From positions 15,293 to 32,637 of the forward strand of contig DEOR01000051.1 in the NCBI GenBank assembly GCA_002358345.1: a stretch of DNA of 17,345 bases. Direction: 5' to 3'. Under the pieces are notes generated by a model, which was not told the DNA's origin, made no database searches, and saw only the letters and a list, made by a program, of their open reading frames with translations. A program made the position numbers and the translations under genes. The stretch comes from Proteobacteria bacterium UBA3413. GTDB lineage: Bacteria > Pseudomonadota > Gammaproteobacteria > Magnimaribacterales > D2472. Below are positions 1 to 7,861 of the stretch, in pieces (within the stretch, counting starts at the first letter, position 1; every line of letters starts with the position of its first letter).

Positions 1-2
1 CA

Positions 3-71
3 ACACCGGCTCCGACTCCAGCGCCAAAGCCTACAAGAGCTTTGAACGACCCGAGATATAAGAGCGAATAA
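3..71 (+). CDS. possible C-terminal tail of an upstream protein (partial)
   Basis: One plus-strand frame is open from the window edge to a TAA at 69-71. It reads as a proline/alanine-rich linker (alternating P and A with varied codons) followed by a short basic tail containing the residues ALNDPRYKSE. That composition looks like a true protein end. The frame would converge with nudC and overlap its 3' end by about 41 bp. A NDPR tail after a P/A-rich linker is reminiscent of the ends of some proteobacterial RNase E proteins, but 22 residues are too few to name it. It could also be chance, since no more of the gene is visible. Confidence 0.4.
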   Translation, partial: TPAPTPAPKPTRALNDPRYKSE

Positions 72-867
72 GCTGACCAGAAATTGAAGTATCAGGTGGA
101 ATGATAGGTAATTTATCTATTTCAAACCACCTGGCTTCTTCAAGCTCTTCATCATTAAGGATAATTTCTCCGCTCTCATACTTACAAAAGTAACCTAGCA
201 TCAATTGAGATGGGAATGGCCATGATTGAGAGCCGTAATATTCTATATTAGACACTGTAATGTTAACTTCTTCCATCACTTCTCTGGCAAGGGCTTGCTC
301 AGCATTTTCACCAGCTTCAATGAATCCGGCCAAGGTACTAAACATATTGGGTGGGAAAAACTTACTCCTTCCTAATAACACTCTATTCCCATCGTGGATC
401 AAGGTGATAATGCAGGGAGAGATAATTGGATAAGCAGGAGCAGCTGAACAATCACAATCAGGAGCACCTTCTAAAGTATTGAAGGACGTTTTAAGTCCGC
501 ATGAGGAGCAATGGCCATTAGCCAGGCGCCACTTGTTTAATACGGCTGCTCTGGATAGAAGTTGAAACTGATCTAAGGGAATAAATGACAAAGTTAAGCG
601 TATATCAATAAACTCTATCTTGATTGGGTCCATAAATATTCCATGCACCTGTTCAGTAGCCTCAACATTTATAACGTAATAATGCTCACCTTTTACATTA
701 TTTTGGCCAATACATAAGTAAGGAGAATATTTGTCCAGCGAATCTAGGTTTTTTATATCAAAACAGTAAGTTTTTAGCTCGTGATCGTATAAAATCATAC
801 CATCGCAAAAAAGAATTATTTTTGCCAGAGGCTTGAATGTGTCATGCAGCTGCCTAATTAGTTCCAT
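31..867 (-). CDS. nudC: NAD(H) pyrophosphatase / NAD-capped RNA hydrolase NudC
   Basis: This 278-residue protein is a Nudix hydrolase that splits NAD(H) into NMN(H) and AMP, and in E. coli also removes NAD caps from RNA. The Nudix box is at about 181-203 (GFIEAGE...REVMEE), followed by the NudC-specific SQSWPFP motif at 213-219. An N-terminal domain and a zinc ribbon (C120, C123, C138, C140) precede it. Two oddities: the last zinc pair is C-x-C, where E. coli has C-x2-C at equal overall spacing, and the glycine near the end of the Nudix box is Asn202. The start is ATG at 865-867; no Shine-Dalgarno sequence is evident. It is divergent from nhaB, with only 20 bp between the start codons. The family assignment is secure; the state of the zinc site is uncertain. 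Confidence 0.93.
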   Translation of the reverse strand: MELIRQLHDTFKPLAKIILFCDGMILYDHELKTYCFDIKNLDSLDKYSPYLCIGQNNVKGEHYYVINVEATEQVHGIFMDPIKIEFIDIRLTLSFIPLDQFQLLSRAAVLNKWRLANGHCSSCGLKTSFNTLEGAPDCDCSAAPAYPIISPCIITLIHDGNRVLLGRSKFFPPNMFSTLAGFIEAGENAEQALAREVMEEVNITVSNIEYYGSQSWPFPSQLMLGYFCKYESGEIILNDEELEEARWFEIDKLPIIPPDTSISGQLIRSYISGRSKLL

Positions 868-887
868 GTAAGTAAAGGTATATAACT

Positions 888-2399
888 ATGCTAAAAAATC
901 TATATCAAATGTTTCTAGGATTATCCCCAGAATGGTACAAAAATACCATCATAGCGTTTTTGATGTTTAATCCAATTGCTTTGTATGCTTTGAATTATAT
1001 CGGCATAAATGGAGCATTTTTTATTGGATGGGTTCTACTGCTTGAATTCATCTTTACTTTAGCTTTGGCCCTGAAGTGCTACCCGCTTCAACCGGGCGGA
1101 TTATTGGCTATACAAGCTTTAATTTTAGGTCTCACAACACCTTACACCCTCCTGCATGAGGTCGAAAACAATTTAGAAGTGATCCTCCTCCTGGTGTTTA
1201 TGGTTGCGGGAATCTATTTTATGAAAAACTTAATGTTAAGTATTTTTACTAAGCTATTACTCAGAGTTCATTCAAAAACTAAACTCTCATTATTATTTTG
1301 TTTTGTAGCAGCATTTTTATCGGCTTTCTTGGATGCTTTAACAGTAACTGCGGTGCTGATAGCTGTAGGAATTGGTTTTTATAGAATTTTTCATCTTGCT
1401 AACTCTGGCGCAGATTTTTCCTCACTCGATCACAATATACTTGATGACTCAACACTTTCCAATGAGGGTCAAGAAGACTTGGAAAACTTCAAGTCATTTC
1501 TGAGAGACCTGATCATGCATGGAGTTGTGGGAACAGCATTGGGTGGTGTGTGCACTATTGTTGGAGAGCCACAAAATTTATTAATTGCAAATATAGCGGG
1601 CTGGGAGTTTATTGAATTTGCAGTGAAGATGGCCCCTGTGACAATCCCAGTTTTTATTGCAGGCATGATCACCTGTTTTGCCATTGAAAAATTTAGATTA
1701 TTTGGTTTTGGTACCCACCTTCCGCTCCGTATAAAGAATATTTTTCACCAGTACAATGATTACGAACTCTCGAAGAGAACTAACATCATGAGGTTAGAGC
1801 TGATAATTGAAATGGTGGTGGGGATCTTGTTGATTCTTGCTTTGGCATTCCATTTGGCGGCCGTTGGTATTATCGGTTTAGGTGTAATCATCCTATTAAC
1901 TTCTTTTAAAGGTATCACAGATGAGCATGACCTTGGCGAAGCTTTTAAGGAAGCTCTGCCGTTCACAGGTCTGTTGGTAGTTTTCTTTGGCGTTGTGAGC
2001 GTCATTTCTGATCAAGGTCTATTTAGTCCAATTATCAATTACGTTTTGTCACAAAATACAGACATTCAAGCGCCTATCTTTTTTGTTGCTAATGGTTTTT
2101 TGTCAGCGATCAGCGACAATGTTTTTGTTGCCACAATTTACATCAAAGAAATTAAAGAAGCCCTTGATACCAATGTAATTACTCGAGAACAATTTGATCA
2201 TCTTGCCGTGGCAATTAATACAGGGACAAATATCCCAAGCATTGCAACACCCAATGGACAGGCTGCATTCTTATTCTTGCTCACCTCATCTCTTGCTCCC
2301 TTGATTGGGTTGTCTTATATGAGAATGGTCATAATGGCATTGCCCTATACCGTTGTACTTTCCATCGTAGGTTTTATATCGGTCTTATCTTTTCTCTAG
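888..2399 (+). CDS. nhaB: Na+/H+ antiporter NhaB
   Basis: NhaB is an inner-membrane antiporter that exports Na+ in exchange for protons, supporting pH and salt homeostasis. The 503-residue protein is hydrophobic throughout and matches the E. coli protein along its length. Conserved stretches include LLEFIFTLALALKCYPLQPG near 51-70, SAFLDALTV at 145-153, the loop GTALGG...VGEPQN at 215-230, SDNVF at 409-413 and a TGTNIPSIATPNGQAA segment at 445-460. The C-terminus is slightly shorter than in E. coli. The ATG at 888 is preceded by AAAGG at 874-878, nine bases away. dusA follows after 3 bp, so the two are probably co-transcribed. Possession of NhaB fits a marine or brackish lifestyle. Confidence 0.96.
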   Translation: MLKNLYQMFLGLSPEWYKNTIIAFLMFNPIALYALNYIGINGAFFIGWVLLLEFIFTLALALKCYPLQPGGLLAIQALILGLTTPYTLLHEVENNLEVILLLVFMVAGIYFMKNLMLSIFTKLLLRVHSKTKLSLLFCFVAAFLSAFLDALTVTAVLIAVGIGFYRIFHLANSGADFSSLDHNILDDSTLSNEGQEDLENFKSFLRDLIMHGVVGTALGGVCTIVGEPQNLLIANIAGWEFIEFAVKMAPVTIPVFIAGMITCFAIEKFRLFGFGTHLPLRIKNIFHQYNDYELSKRTNIMRLELIIEMVVGILLILALAFHLAAVGIIGLGVIILLTSFKGITDEHDLGEAFKEALPFTGLLVVFFGVVSVISDQGLFSPIINYVLSQNTDIQAPIFFVANGFLSAISDNVFVATIYIKEIKEALDTNVITREQFDHLAVAINTGTNIPSIATPNGQAAFLFLLTSSLAPLIGLSYMRMVIMALPYTVVLSIVGFISVLSFL

Positions 2400-2402
2400 T
2401 AA

Positions 2403-3368
2403 GTGACTCTCCTTAGCCATCGTTTTTGCATTGCACCAATGATGCAGTGCACCGATGTACATGATCGATATCTTTTTCGCTTGATTACAAAAAAAGCAAT
2501 TCTATATACTGAGATGGTTACTACAGGAGCAATTATTCATGGTAGTTGTTTAGATCAACTAAATTTTAATGCAGAAATTGAGCACCCTGTAGCTGTTCAG
2601 TTAGGTGGTTCTGACCCTAATGATCTCTCAGTATGTGCAAAGATATGTGACGAGCTTGGCTATGATGAAATTAATTTAAATGTAGGCTGCCCATCTGAGC
2701 GTGTCCAAAAAGGAGCCTTTGGTGCCTGCTTAATGAATGAACCTAACTTGGTTTCAGAGTGCATTGCTGCGATGCAAGAATCTACAGACCTTCCCATCAC
2801 GGTTAAATGTAGAATTGGTGTCGACAATCATGATGATTATGAATTTTTACATAACTTCACCTCTCAAATTGTCCGAACCAATACACCCACTTTAATTGTT
2901 CATGCGCGAGTTGCCATCCTGAAAGGACTATCACCAAGGCAAAATAGAACAGTGCCCCCATTAAAATATGAACATGTATATATGCTAAAAAATGATTTCC
3001 CTGATCTTGAGATCGTTATTAATGGGGGAATAAAATCAGTCAGTGAATCGCTTGAGCATTTAGAGAGAGTTGATGGCGTAATGCTAGGTAGAGCTGCCTA
3101 TGATAATCCAATGATTACTAGCGGTGTGGATGAAAAGGTCTTCAATGAAGCCCCTCAAAGCCATGATAGAAAGGAAATTTTAAGCAATTACTTGAGATAT
3201 TGCATGGATCAATATGAGCTGGGGATTAGCTACAACAGGACGCTTAAACATGTTTTTGGGATTAATAAGGGCATGCCTCATGCGCGTCAGTACCGCAAAT
3301 TAATCCTAGAGTCTATGCAGAAAGAAAACCTCAGTAGTAATATAAATAATCTAGTGTCAATGGTTTAA
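2403..3368 (+). CDS. dusA: tRNA-dihydrouridine synthase A
   Basis: DusA is a flavoenzyme that uses NADPH to reduce uridines in the tRNA D-loop (U20/U20a). The 321-residue protein shows the TIM-barrel Dus signatures: RFCIAPMMQCTD at 7-18, LYTEMVTTGAIIHG at 34-47, LNVGCPSERVQ at 92-102 with the catalytic-type Cys96, K135, HAR at 167-169, INGGIKS at 206-212 and DGVMLGRAAYDNP at 224-236. The motif usually read as APM-x-D-W-TD is MMQCTD here. The start is GTG at 2403, 3 bp after the nhaB stop, with no clear ribosome-binding site, so translation is probably coupled to nhaB. The length (E. coli has 330 residues) supports this start. The stop overlaps the stop of mlaA on the other strand within a TTAA at 3365-3368. 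Confidence 0.95.
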   Translation: MTLLSHRFCIAPMMQCTDVHDRYLFRLITKKAILYTEMVTTGAIIHGSCLDQLNFNAEIEHPVAVQLGGSDPNDLSVCAKICDELGYDEINLNVGCPSERVQKGAFGACLMNEPNLVSECIAAMQESTDLPITVKCRIGVDNHDDYEFLHNFTSQIVRTNTPTLIVHARVAILKGLSPRQNRTVPPLKYEHVYMLKNDFPDLEIVINGGIKSVSESLEHLERVDGVMLGRAAYDNPMITSGVDEKVFNEAPQSHDRKEILSNYLRYCMDQYELGISYNRTLKHVFGINKGMPHARQYRKLILESMQKENLSSNINNLVSMV

Positions 3369-4075
3369 AACTCATCAAGAATAAAGTCATCCATATCGTC
3401 TACAAAATCATCTATCTGGTCTTCCCCATTAGATGATTCAAACTCTTGGTATTGCATATATGAATCTCGAATAAACGAATATCGATCACCAATGATTAAT
3501 GATTCCACTTCAAGATATCGAGCTCGTGTCTCGAGAGCATCTAGCCCTGTAATTGCAAATCTCACATCATTTTCTTTGATTGCAAAGGTGCCGCTTAATA
3601 CCGAGCTCACGCTACGACCTGTTAAACTCCTTGGTGTTGAGGGACCGTAGATAGGAATCATTAAATAGGGCCCTGAGGAGACTCCCCATGATCCTAAGGT
3701 TTGACCAAAGTCTTCATCGTGCCTTTCGAGACCTAGTCGCGAAGCAACATCTAGAAATCCTGCAAGCCCAATAGTAGAATTGATTATAAATCTAGAGAAG
3801 TCGTTTATGGCAAGGATGGGATGTCCCTGAAGCACTTGGTTTGCTGTGTTATCGAGTTCATTCAAGTTTCTAAAGAAATTTGATACACCCACTTCAACAG
3901 GATCTGGGGCTATAGACCTATAAATCTCTGCTGTCGGCTTCGCAAGATTGTCATCAAGAAATTCATTAAAAGCCCAGATTTTTCTGTTAAAGGCCTCAAA
4001 GGGATCATTGGCAGAGAGTGGAATTGATACTAAGACCAAGGCAAAAATTAAGTGAGTTAAAATTTTGGGATTCAT
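3365..4075 (-). CDS. mlaA: MlaA/VacJ family phospholipid transport protein lacking a lipobox
   Basis: MlaA sits in the outer membrane and removes surface-exposed phospholipids, passing them to MlaC and the MlaFEDB importer. The 236-residue protein has the MlaA landmarks NDPFEAFNRKIWAFN at 23-37, FGQTLGSWGV followed by GPYLMIPIYGPSTPR at 123-149, and LETRARYLEVESLI at 181-194. The N-terminal 22 residues form a Sec signal peptide ending SIPLSA, which looks like a signal peptidase I site. There is no cysteine in it, whereas E. coli MlaA is a lipoprotein. The C-terminus is strongly acidic (DDFVDDMDD region). Its ATG overlaps the mrp stop as ATGA (4072-4075), so it is the second gene of an mrp-mlaA operon. 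No other mla genes are in the window. Confidence 0.9.
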   Translation of the reverse strand: MNPKILTHLIFALVLVSIPLSANDPFEAFNRKIWAFNEFLDDNLAKPTAEIYRSIAPDPVEVGVSNFFRNLNELDNTANQVLQGHPILAINDFSRFIINSTIGLAGFLDVASRLGLERHDEDFGQTLGSWGVSSGPYLMIPIYGPSTPRSLTGRSVSSVLSGTFAIKENDVRFAITGLDALETRARYLEVESLIIGDRYSFIRDSYMQYQEFESSNGEDQIDDFVDDMDDFILDEF

Positions 4076-4797
4076 AATATATCTTTTAATGCATTATAGG
4101 TTGTTACGAACAAATTTGTAGACTCTTCTAGGCGGAAATTTAATAAATCATCACTTCTTGGAATACTTCCAAGGTGAGTTAAATCTAAACCTTCCAAAGG
4201 AGATAACGCAGATAAACTTTGCTCTTGTTCTAAGGGCTTGCTGCAGTGAAGACATATTAAAGAAGACATATTATGAATATAACCTGCAATAGGTATATTT
4301 AACTTTGTAAAGACTGCTTTAGATTTAATGGTGTCATGGATAGCTAAAGAGCTTTCCGTTGTAACTAATATGGCATGATCTGGTTTTAAATCCTGAGCTA
4401 CTGTTATGTAGGCATCACCTGTCCCAGGAGGCATATCAATGAAAAGGTAATCCAAATCTCCCCATTCAGTAGATTCCATGAGCTGTTTTATTGCTCCGCT
4501 CAACATGGGGCCTCTCCACATAGCAGCCTTAGCTGCATCCAAGATAAAGCCCATGCTGTTAATGGATATATTGCCTGCAGATACCGGAATAAACTTCTTT
4601 TTTCCATCAACCTCAGTTACTTCGGGTTTAAGGTTGGCAATGTTAAATATGAGGTGTTGGTTGGGGCCGTATATATCTGCATCAAGGATCCCAACAGAAT
4701 AGTCTTTTGAAAATGAATAGGCTAGATTGGCGCAAATAGTAGATTTCCCCACACCACCCTTGGCAGACGCAATTGCAATTATTTTTTTGATTCCCAT
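4072..4797 (-). CDS. mrp: Mrp/ApbC-type iron-sulfur cluster carrier ATPase (short form)
   Basis: Mrp/ApbC proteins are dimeric P-loop ATPases that carry Fe-S clusters to target proteins. From the start chosen here (ATG at 4795-4797) the product has 241 residues. It shows the deviant Walker A KGGVGKST at 13-20, DADIYGP at 39-45, MWRGPM at 93-98, the MPPGTGD motif at 122-128 and the cluster-binding pair C182-x2-C185. The N-terminal MIP18-type domain of the longer E. coli protein is absent, and the FGxGG segment after the CxxC is not recognisable. The frame stays open upstream to 4899, but that would overlap metG, and the extra sequence does not resemble Mrp. Divergent mrp-metG is the arrangement in E. 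coli and pseudomonads. Confidence 0.9.
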   Translation of the reverse strand: MGIKKIIAIASAKGGVGKSTICANLAYSFSKDYSVGILDADIYGPNQHLIFNIANLKPEVTEVDGKKKFIPVSAGNISINSMGFILDAAKAAMWRGPMLSGAIKQLMESTEWGDLDYLFIDMPPGTGDAYITVAQDLKPDHAILVTTESSLAIHDTIKSKAVFTKLNIPIAGYIHNMSSLICLHCSKPLEQEQSLSALSPLEGLDLTHLGSIPRSDDLLNFRLEESTNLFVTTYNALKDIL

Positions 4798-4815
4798 GGA
4801 GATAATTTTTTCATT

Positions 4816-4822
4816 TATAATA
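4816..4822. promoter_or_regulatory. candidate shared -10 region for mrp and metG
   Basis: The 52-bp gap between mrp and metG contains TATAAT at 4816-4821 on the plus strand. Shifted by one base, it gives TATTAT on the minus strand (4817-4822). Predicted start points are about 4828 for metG and about 4810 for mrp, roughly 18 bp apart. No good -35 is visible for either. The plus-strand TATAAT lies downstream of the only nearby in-frame ATG for metG (4796), which matters for choosing the metG start. Confidence 0.45.
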
Positions 4823-4849
4823 CTTGATTCACCGGAACATGGAACTCTA

Positions 4850-6817
4850 ATTAATAAACTAAGAAAAATTATAGTCACTAGCGCCCTTCCATATGCCAAT
4901 GGTGATATTCATGTGGGCCACCTTTTGGAACATATTCAAACTGATATCTGGGTGAGACATTTAAGAATGTCAGATCATTATGTCCTTAGTTTTTGTGCCG
5001 ATGATGCTCATGGCGCACCCATCATGATGAAAGCAGAAGAATTAAACTTAAAGCCAGAAGACTTTATAGGTCCTATAAGAGAGGCTCATATCTCCTCACT
5101 GGCGAAATTTGGAGTTGAGTACTCAAATTATCATTCTACGCACAGCTCAGAAAACCAAGAGCTTTCAAATGAAATATACCTAGCGGCTAAGGACGCTGGA
5201 TATATATTTAAGAAGGAAATCGAGCAGTGTTTTGACGAAACAAAGGGTATGTTTTTGGCTGATAGATATGTTTCTGGGGACTGTCCAAAATGTGGTGCAG
5301 TGGATCAATACGGAGATGGGTGTGATAAATGTGGTGAAACCTATTCCGCAACAGAATTACTTCACCCCAAATCAACCCTCACTGGCTCAACACCAATACT
5401 AAAGAATTCTGAGCATATTTTCTTTGATCTTGGGCAATCTAAGTCCCACCTTAAGAATTTTTTAGCAACAGCATCGATCCAAAAACCTATCGTTGCTAAA
5501 TTATCTGAATGGCTGGATGGCGATTTAAAAAGCTGGGATATTTCGAGAGATAATCCTTATTTTGGATTTTCTATACCGGGCGAGAATAATAAGTACTTCT
5601 ATGTCTGGGTGGATGCGCCCATTGGGTACCTTGCAGCAGCTCAAAATTGGGCCGTTTCGAATAAATCCACATTAGATTCTCTATGGGGAAATGATTCAGA
5701 ATATGAGATACATCATTTTATTGGCAAAGATATCACTTATTTCCATGGATTATTTTGGCCTGCCCTGCTTCAAGCCAGCAAGTATAAACTGCCTACTAAT
5801 ATACATGTGCATGGATTTATAACAGTTAATGGTGAAAAGATGTCGAAATCAAAGGGCACTTTTATTACCGCTGATCAATTCGCAGAAGTATGCAATCCCG
5901 AGCTTCTACGCTATTACTATGCGAGCAAGTTAAATTCAAAAATAGAGGATCTAGATCTTAATCTAGACGACTTATCGCAAAAAATTAATTCAGACTTGGT
6001 TGGTAAGTTTTCTAATATCTTTAGCAGATCAGCCCCTTTTGTTTTAAAGAATAAGAATATTTTGGCTCTTGCCGTCGATGAAATTCACTTAAATGCTGCA
6101 AGAAAATTTGAATCTGAGATTTGCATCCACTTAGAAGCTAAGGATTATTCTAAAGCCCTTAAATTAATCATGGAAATTGCTGATAATACTAACAAGTATA
6201 TAAATGAGCTGAAACCATGGAAATTAGACGATGAGGCCGCATTAATTGTTGCAACTACTGCCATCAATGTTTTCAAAAACCTCTGTATATTATTGCTCCC
6301 AGTGATTCCAGTGATTTCAGGGCAATTACTTAAAATGCTAGGTATCACTAATGCTACTTATGGTGACCTCCCAAAGATATTAGCAGGCGTAAAAATAGAA
6401 GAGTTCCAGGCTGTCCTCTCAAGGGTTGAGCCAATAAATATTAATCAATTTCACAAGAAGGATGAGCGTATGGAAGACCGGAATGAAGACTTTATATCTA
6501 TTGATGATTTTATGAAGGTCGACATGAGAGTGGCTGAGGTCATTGAAGCCTCGCATGTTGAGGGTGCTGATAAGTTAATAGCAGTTAAGTTAAATCTTGG
6601 GGAGCTTGGAGAGAAAAGTGTGTTTGCGGGCATTAAGTCAGCATATGACCCAACAGACTTAGTGGGAAAATTAGTTGTTATGGCTTATAACCTAGCCCCC
6701 AGAAAGATGAAATTTGGAATTTCTGATGGTATGATTTTGGCTGCCAGTGACTCAGAGGGTGGCATATTTGTTATTTCTCCAGACACTGGAGCTCAACCAG
6801 GACAGAGAATTAAATGA
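4850..6817 (+). CDS. metG: methionyl-tRNA synthetase, probable ATT start
   Basis: MetG charges initiator and elongator tRNA-Met. Numbered from ATT 4850, the protein has 655 residues (E. coli has 677). It shows the class I HIGH-type motif HVGH at 21-24, a zinc knuckle with C145, C148, C158 and C161, KMSKS at 330-334, an anticodon-binding helical domain, and a C-terminal tRNA-binding (EMAP II/Trbp111-like) domain from about 550. No ATG, GTG or TTG gives the expected N-terminus. ATT 4850 encodes a start one residue shorter than E. coli before the conserved VTSALPYANG and has GGA 6 bases upstream. The alternatives are ATG 4796, which adds an 18-residue hydrophobic-rich extension and lies upstream of the likely -10, and ATG 4727, deep inside mrp. 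The stop overlaps the next gene as ATGA. Confidence 0.93.
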   Translation: MNKLRKIIVTSALPYANGDIHVGHLLEHIQTDIWVRHLRMSDHYVLSFCADDAHGAPIMMKAEELNLKPEDFIGPIREAHISSLAKFGVEYSNYHSTHSSENQELSNEIYLAAKDAGYIFKKEIEQCFDETKGMFLADRYVSGDCPKCGAVDQYGDGCDKCGETYSATELLHPKSTLTGSTPILKNSEHIFFDLGQSKSHLKNFLATASIQKPIVAKLSEWLDGDLKSWDISRDNPYFGFSIPGENNKYFYVWVDAPIGYLAAAQNWAVSNKSTLDSLWGNDSEYEIHHFIGKDITYFHGLFWPALLQASKYKLPTNIHVHGFITVNGEKMSKSKGTFITADQFAEVCNPELLRYYYASKLNSKIEDLDLNLDDLSQKINSDLVGKFSNIFSRSAPFVLKNKNILALAVDEIHLNAARKFESEICIHLEAKDYSKALKLIMEIADNTNKYINELKPWKLDDEAALIVATTAINVFKNLCILLLPVIPVISGQLLKMLGITNATYGDLPKILAGVKIEEFQAVLSRVEPININQFHKKDERMEDRNEDFISIDDFMKVDMRVAEVIEASHVEGADKLIAVKLNLGELGEKSVFAGIKSAYDPTDLVGKLVVMAYNLAPRKMKFGISDGMILAASDSEGGIFVISPDTGAQPGQRIK

Positions 6818-7857
6818 AAATTGAAACTGATATTTTGGTTATTGGCGCTGGGCCAGTTGGTTTGTTTACTGTCTTTGAGGCTGGTCTCCTTGGCCTAAAA
6901 TGCACCCTAATTGATAATCTTGATAAAGTGGGCGGTCAATGCTCAGAGCTATATCCAGAAAAACCAATTTATGATATTCCTGGAGTTCCTAATCAAACAG
7001 CTCAAGAGCATGTTGATGCATTGATTCAACAGATAGAACCCTTTGCTTATGATTTACATCTATCCCAGAGAGTCGAGGTTATTGAAACCGTTGAAATAGA
7101 TGACGGAATCAGCACCTGGAAAGTCACAACAAATGAGGGCTTAGAATGCATTACTAAGAACATCTTTATAGCGGCTGGAGCAGGTTCCTTTGAAGCAAGA
7201 AGACCACCTAATATAGAAGATCCTGATAAATTTTTAGATCATGGCGTCAGCTACTTTGTTAAATCTGTAGAAAATTACAGGGATAAGAACTTGTTTATTT
7301 TTGGTGGCGGCGATTCAGCCTTAGATTGGACTGTTGAATTAGCAAAAGTAGCCAAAACCGTCAGCTTGGTTCATAGAAGAGATGAGTTTAGAGGGGCGCA
7401 ACATACAGAAGCTCAGATGAGAGAGCTTGTGAAAACCGGTGGCGTTAAACTTCTGACACCCTTCCAAATTGAATCAATCCAAGGCGCTGATAAAGTTATT
7501 GGAGTAACATTAAAAAACTTTGATACCAAAGAGAATGTTGCAAAGGAAGCTGATGAGTTACTTTTCTTGTTTGGTTTAAATAAAAAATTAGGCCCTATTT
7601 TAGACTGGGAGCTTGAATTAGAGCAAAAAAAAATCTCTGTAAATACTGAAAACTTTGAAACAAGTAGAGATGGTATTTTTGCGGTTGGGGATATTAATGA
7701 TTACCCAGGCAAACTAGATTTAATTCTTTGTGGATTTCATGAAACTACACTTGCAGTTCAAAAAGCATATAAACGCATTCATCCTGGTGAAAGAGTGCCG
7801 TTTGGCTACACAACTTCTAATACCAAGTTACAAAAAAAGCTAGGTGTTATCGACTAG
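6814..7857 (+). CDS. ferredoxin--NADP+ reductase, thioredoxin-reductase-like type
   Basis: This FAD enzyme passes electrons between NADPH and ferredoxin. The 347-residue protein has a GAGPVG dinucleotide fold at 11-16, the family hallmark GGQCSELYPEKPIYDIPG at 40-57, an NADP-binding GGGDSALDW at 164-172 with HRRDEFRG at 187-194, and GIFAVGDIN with YPGK at 287-300. It lacks the redox CxxC of true thioredoxin reductases, which places it with the FNR type of Bacillus YumC, Chlorobium and alphaproteobacteria. E. coli uses an unrelated Fpr. The ATG overlaps the metG stop by 4 bp, and a ferredoxin-like gene follows immediately. That context supports the ferredoxin reductase call. Confidence 0.92.
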   Translation: MKIETDILVIGAGPVGLFTVFEAGLLGLKCTLIDNLDKVGGQCSELYPEKPIYDIPGVPNQTAQEHVDALIQQIEPFAYDLHLSQRVEVIETVEIDDGISTWKVTTNEGLECITKNIFIAAGAGSFEARRPPNIEDPDKFLDHGVSYFVKSVENYRDKNLFIFGGGDSALDWTVELAKVAKTVSLVHRRDEFRGAQHTEAQMRELVKTGGVKLLTPFQIESIQGADKVIGVTLKNFDTKENVAKEADELLFLFGLNKKLGPILDWELELEQKKISVNTENFETSRDGIFAVGDINDYPGKLDLILCGFHETTLAVQKAYKRIHPGERVPFGYTTSNTKLQKKLGVID

Positions 7858-7861
7858 CTTC

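Noticed and set aside
1469..2005. Minus-strand open frames inside nhaB
   Set aside because: They are antisense shadows of a clear membrane-protein gene, with no recognisable motifs or ribosome-binding sites.
4727..4849. metG start at ATG 4727 or ATG 4796
   Set aside because: 4727 is deep inside mrp; 4796 gives an unusual hydrophobic-rich extension, has no ribosome-binding site and lies upstream of the likely -10. ATT 4850 fits the family length better, though 4796 is not excluded.
4798..4899. N-terminal extension of mrp to an ATG at 4899
   Set aside because: The extra 34 residues do not resemble Mrp, and the stretch is occupied by the divergent metG start and its promoter region.
7844..7861. 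GTG 7844 as start of the RnfB-like gene
   Set aside because: It adds six residues overlapping the reductase gene; ATG 7862 gives a natural N-terminus. The GTG cannot be fully excluded.
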